The position numbers and the translations under genes are program-made. Under the pieces are notes generated by a model. The model had not been told where the DNA came from. It ran no database searches and saw only the letters and a program-made list of their open reading frames with translations. A DNA stretch of 44,722 nt from Chloroflexota bacterium (GTDB lineage Bacteria > Chloroflexota > Anaerolineae > Promineifilales > Promineifilaceae): NCBI GenBank assembly GCA_020629055.1, contig JAHDEB010000022.1:1-44722 (forward strand). The letters run 5' to 3'. Below are positions 42,770 to 44,722 of the stretch, in pieces. The number at the start of each line of letters is the position of its first letter. Within the stretch, counting starts at the first letter, position 1.

Positions 42770-43147
42770 ATGTCAACGCGGTTATATACGCCTGAACAAG
42801 CAAATGAGCTCATTCCTGAAATGACCCAGCTGGTTTCAAGATTGCAGAAACACCAAAGTAAGGTTCGCGATCTATTAGGGCAAATAGACACCCCCCCACC
42901 ACCTATTTTATACAATGTCGGCAGTCCAGTTGGATCCGACATGGCGGTTGAATTTATAGCCATTGAAACTATAATCGACAAGATCCGAGAACATGGTGGA
43001 CAACTGAAAGATATAGACGAAGGTTTGGTTGATTTCCCGGGCGTCGTCAACGGCCGGGAAGTTTGGCTATGTTGGAAAATGGGAGAACGTGCCATAACCC
43101 ATTTTCACGATTTTGGAAAAGGTTTCGAAGACAGAAAAGAGATTTAG
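42770..43147 (+). CDS. DUF2203 family protein
   Basis: The 125-aa product matches DUF2203: YTPEQANELIPEMTQLVSRLQ at the start, DIDEGLVDFPGVVNGREVWLCWKMGE in the centre and THFHDFGKGFEDR near the end. The family is uncharacterised and mostly helical; LCWxxGE-x-HFH may bind a metal, an inference from the conserved Cys and His residues. The gene directly follows a terminator, so it either has its own promoter inside the hairpin region (leaderless) or is read from a longer transcript by anti-termination. The radical SAM gene begins 19 bp after its stop. Confidence 0.88.
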   Translation: MSTRLYTPEQANELIPEMTQLVSRLQKHQSKVRDLLGQIDTPPPPILYNVGSPVGSDMAVEFIAIETIIDKIREHGGQLKDIDEGLVDFPGVVNGREVWLCWKMGERAITHFHDFGKGFEDRKEI

Positions 43148-43166
43148 AAGGCAGGAAAAGCAAAAC

Positions 43167-44573
43167 ATGAATTTATGGCCATTTAAAAAAGAACATAAAC
43201 CCACGCACAAGATTCTTTGGCTAGATTTGGGCGACTTAGGGGATTTGGTTAATCCGGCAGGGCCTCACGAGCAATGGCAAGACCATGGGTTGGGGCTATT
43301 AAGGACGATCATGCATCAAAATGGGATCATGACCGACCTTGCTTCGACCAGAGCCGTAACCAGTTGGGAACAGCTGGCTAAACAGTTAAAAGGATATGAA
43401 ATGCTGCTGATGAACGTCCGCAGCTACACTTATCCGGTCGCTCTAAAATCGGCTCAAATCTTCAAAGAATTAAACCCGAACGGCCTGATCCTAGTGGGTG
43501 GAATGCATGCTACAGTCGCTTCTGACGAAATGCTTGCGGTTAAAGAATTTGACTACATTTGCCAAGGCCCTGGCGAAAAAGTGATCCTCGACCTCGTTCG
43601 AGATCCATCTGCCTTTCCACGTTTGGTAATGGGCATCGGCAGCAAGTCAATGGAAGAATGGCCCAAAATTGACCGGGAACTATGGCCAAAACCGGCCAGC
43701 CGCAAACTCAAAAAAGGATTCCATTGGCCGATGGAACCGGAGTGTGGATGGGGACCTCCGCCTGTTGCAACCATCATGACCAGTCGCGTTTGCCCATGGC
43801 AATGCGTCTTCTGCAACGAAAACTCCTATATCCCAAACATGGGGCGGCCGTCTGTCGATTCTGTCATCGATGAATTAAACTTTTTAGACCGAAAATACGG
43901 GGTTGGCTCGATCGTTATCCATGATTCAATGTTCTTCCAAAACCCCAGCTGGTTAGAAGAATGGATTGAAAAATACCCCCGAAAAGCCAACAAAGTATGG
44001 CCTTATTGGGCTGCCGGCCGTGCAGACACCGTTCGTAAATGGCCAGACCTGTTTAAAGCGCTTGTTCGTGAAACCAACTGGTCGACAATTTCAATCGGAT
44101 TCGAGTCTGGCAGTGACCGTATTCTTCGTCTACTAAACAAAGAATGCACCGAAGAAGACAACTTGTTCGCGATCGATCTGCTGAACAAGTTAGGGGATGA
44201 GGCCAAAGCGAAAGGAAAGAAGATTCCTTATTTCTGGTCAAACATCATGCTTGGTATCCCTGGTGAAGAGCCAGAAGACGCCTTCAAAACGATGCGTATG
44301 CTCAAGCAAATGCGTTACGTCTATCCATCTATCTCGTTCTATGCCCCTTACCCTGGTTCAGCATTAGGGTACCAGCTCATCGCTGAGGGCAAGAGCAAAA
44401 TGACAAAAGACAACTATCACCGCTTCCCAGACGATGAAAAGGTGATCGGGGTCGACTATAAATTTTACCGCGACCTATTGGCAGGTAAATATGACAACGA
44501 GATCAATGCTGGGCTTTCTGAAGTAGAGCGTCAAATCGCAACAGTAGGTATGGAGGCGGTCGCAAAAGCTTAA
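43167..44573 (+). CDS. B12-binding-domain radical SAM protein
   Basis: The 468-aa product has a cobalamin-binding-like N-terminal region (ILWLDLGDLGDLV ... LILVGGMHATVAS) and a radical SAM core with the cluster motif C209-PWQ-C213-VF-C216. After it come GVGSIVIHDSMFFQNP and the SIGFESGSDRILRLLNK segment typical of B12-binding radical SAM enzymes of the BchE/HpnP/hopanoid type. The substrate is unknown. CAGGAAAAG precedes the ATG at 43167. An upstream in-frame ATG at 43113 overlaps the DUF2203 gene and looks less likely. The A-type Fe-S carrier two genes upstream fits supply of its 4Fe-4S cluster. Confidence 0.92.
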   Translation: MNLWPFKKEHKPTHKILWLDLGDLGDLVNPAGPHEQWQDHGLGLLRTIMHQNGIMTDLASTRAVTSWEQLAKQLKGYEMLLMNVRSYTYPVALKSAQIFKELNPNGLILVGGMHATVASDEMLAVKEFDYICQGPGEKVILDLVRDPSAFPRLVMGIGSKSMEEWPKIDRELWPKPASRKLKKGFHWPMEPECGWGPPPVATIMTSRVCPWQCVFCNENSYIPNMGRPSVDSVIDELNFLDRKYGVGSIVIHDSMFFQNPSWLEEWIEKYPRKANKVWPYWAAGRADTVRKWPDLFKALVRETNWSTISIGFESGSDRILRLLNKECTEEDNLFAIDLLNKLGDEAKAKGKKIPYFWSNIMLGIPGEEPEDAFKTMRMLKQMRYVYPSISFYAPYPGSALGYQLIAEGKSKMTKDNYHRFPDDEKVIGVDYKFYRDLLAGKYDNEINAGLSEVERQIATVGMEAVAKA

Positions 44574-44592
44574 ATGACCGAAATTTCACATT

Positions 44593-44722
44593 ATGAGCAG
44601 TTTTAGTAATCCACACCATATGTACGTATTTGACCTGAAAAATGGCAAACAAAAGATCGCGTACGGACAAAACCCAGAAGATGCGCTCGACATTCTAGCG
44701 ATCCGCTTAAGCCCCGCTGAAA
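44593..44722 (+). CDS. Start of an unidentified gene, cut by the window end
   Basis: An open frame from ATG 44593 (MSSFSNPHHMYVFDLKNGKQ) runs without a stop to the window edge, 43 residues. It lies 19 bp after the radical SAM gene and is probably its operon partner. The visible part (VFDLKNGKQKIAYGQNPEDAL) is not diagnostic of a family. Confidence 0.65.
   Translation, partial: MSSFSNPHHMYVFDLKNGKQKIAYGQNPEDALDILAIRLSPAE

Overview
The window looks like a chromosomal segment of an uncultured bacterium, most likely Chloroflexota (Anaerolineae-like). This rests on gene content and style, not on a marker gene comparison: a secreted protease ending in Pro/Thr repeats plus a YLPF tail, DUF3179 and MidA-type genes, degenerate ACCGA tandem repeats, dispersed GTAGGGGCG palindromes, and balanced base composition with striking over-use of the palindrome CGGCCG. 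There are no insertion sequences, phage genes or CRISPR arrays.

Layout. 1-4.5 kb: a small unknown gene, then a leftward sensory unit (phosphonate-type binding lipoprotein, multi-domain histidine kinase, single-domain response regulator) and a tRNA-Val(GAC). 4.6-8.1 kb: a nucleotidyltransferase-like gene, then a rightward operon of a DUF3179 protein, a MidA-like methyltransferase and a GNAT acetyltransferase. The DUF3179 gene is interrupted by one in-frame TGA exactly where the family carries the first Cys of a CxxC motif. A hairpin with a GGTCT loop follows, as in bacterial SECIS elements, so I read it as a selenoprotein gene; this is the main finding. 8.1-15.4 kb: a secreted arylsulfotransferase-like protein with a LamG tail, then a rightward cluster of a winged-helix-like unknown, a NERD-nuclease/FHA fusion and a membrane Ser/Thr kinase, plausibly one phospho-signalling module. 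15.4-21.4 kb: leftward STAS, MFS exporter, ABC exporter, beta-propeller lipid- or membrane-anchored protein and WYL regulator. 21.5-24.3 kb: DinB-like, EamA transporter and flavin amine oxidase genes. 24.3-27.5 kb: a leftward chromate unit (chrB, chrA, low-MW phosphatase/arsenate-reductase-like gene). 27.7-35.3 kb: trypsin-like protease, MBL hydrolase, HNH protein, S66 carboxypeptidase, coiled-coil/zinc-ribbon protein, MmcQ-like protein and sulfatase. 35.5-44.7 kb: a housekeeping-rich stretch with FtsK translocase, PucR regulator, ribosomal protein L19, PuuD-like amidotransferase, glutamate racemase, ErpA-type Fe-S carrier, DUF2203 protein, a B12-binding radical SAM enzyme and the start of one more gene.

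Intergenic DNA is rich in structure: a 176-bp element at 29336-29511 with terminal inverted repeats enclosing four consecutive hairpins, a 67-bp palindromic element present twice (5-71 and 26458-26524), hairpin clusters between chrB and chrA, a probable structured leader before rplS, and a minus-strand terminator at 13327-13364 with no annotated gene feeding it. All functional calls come from reading motifs by eye; no searches were run.
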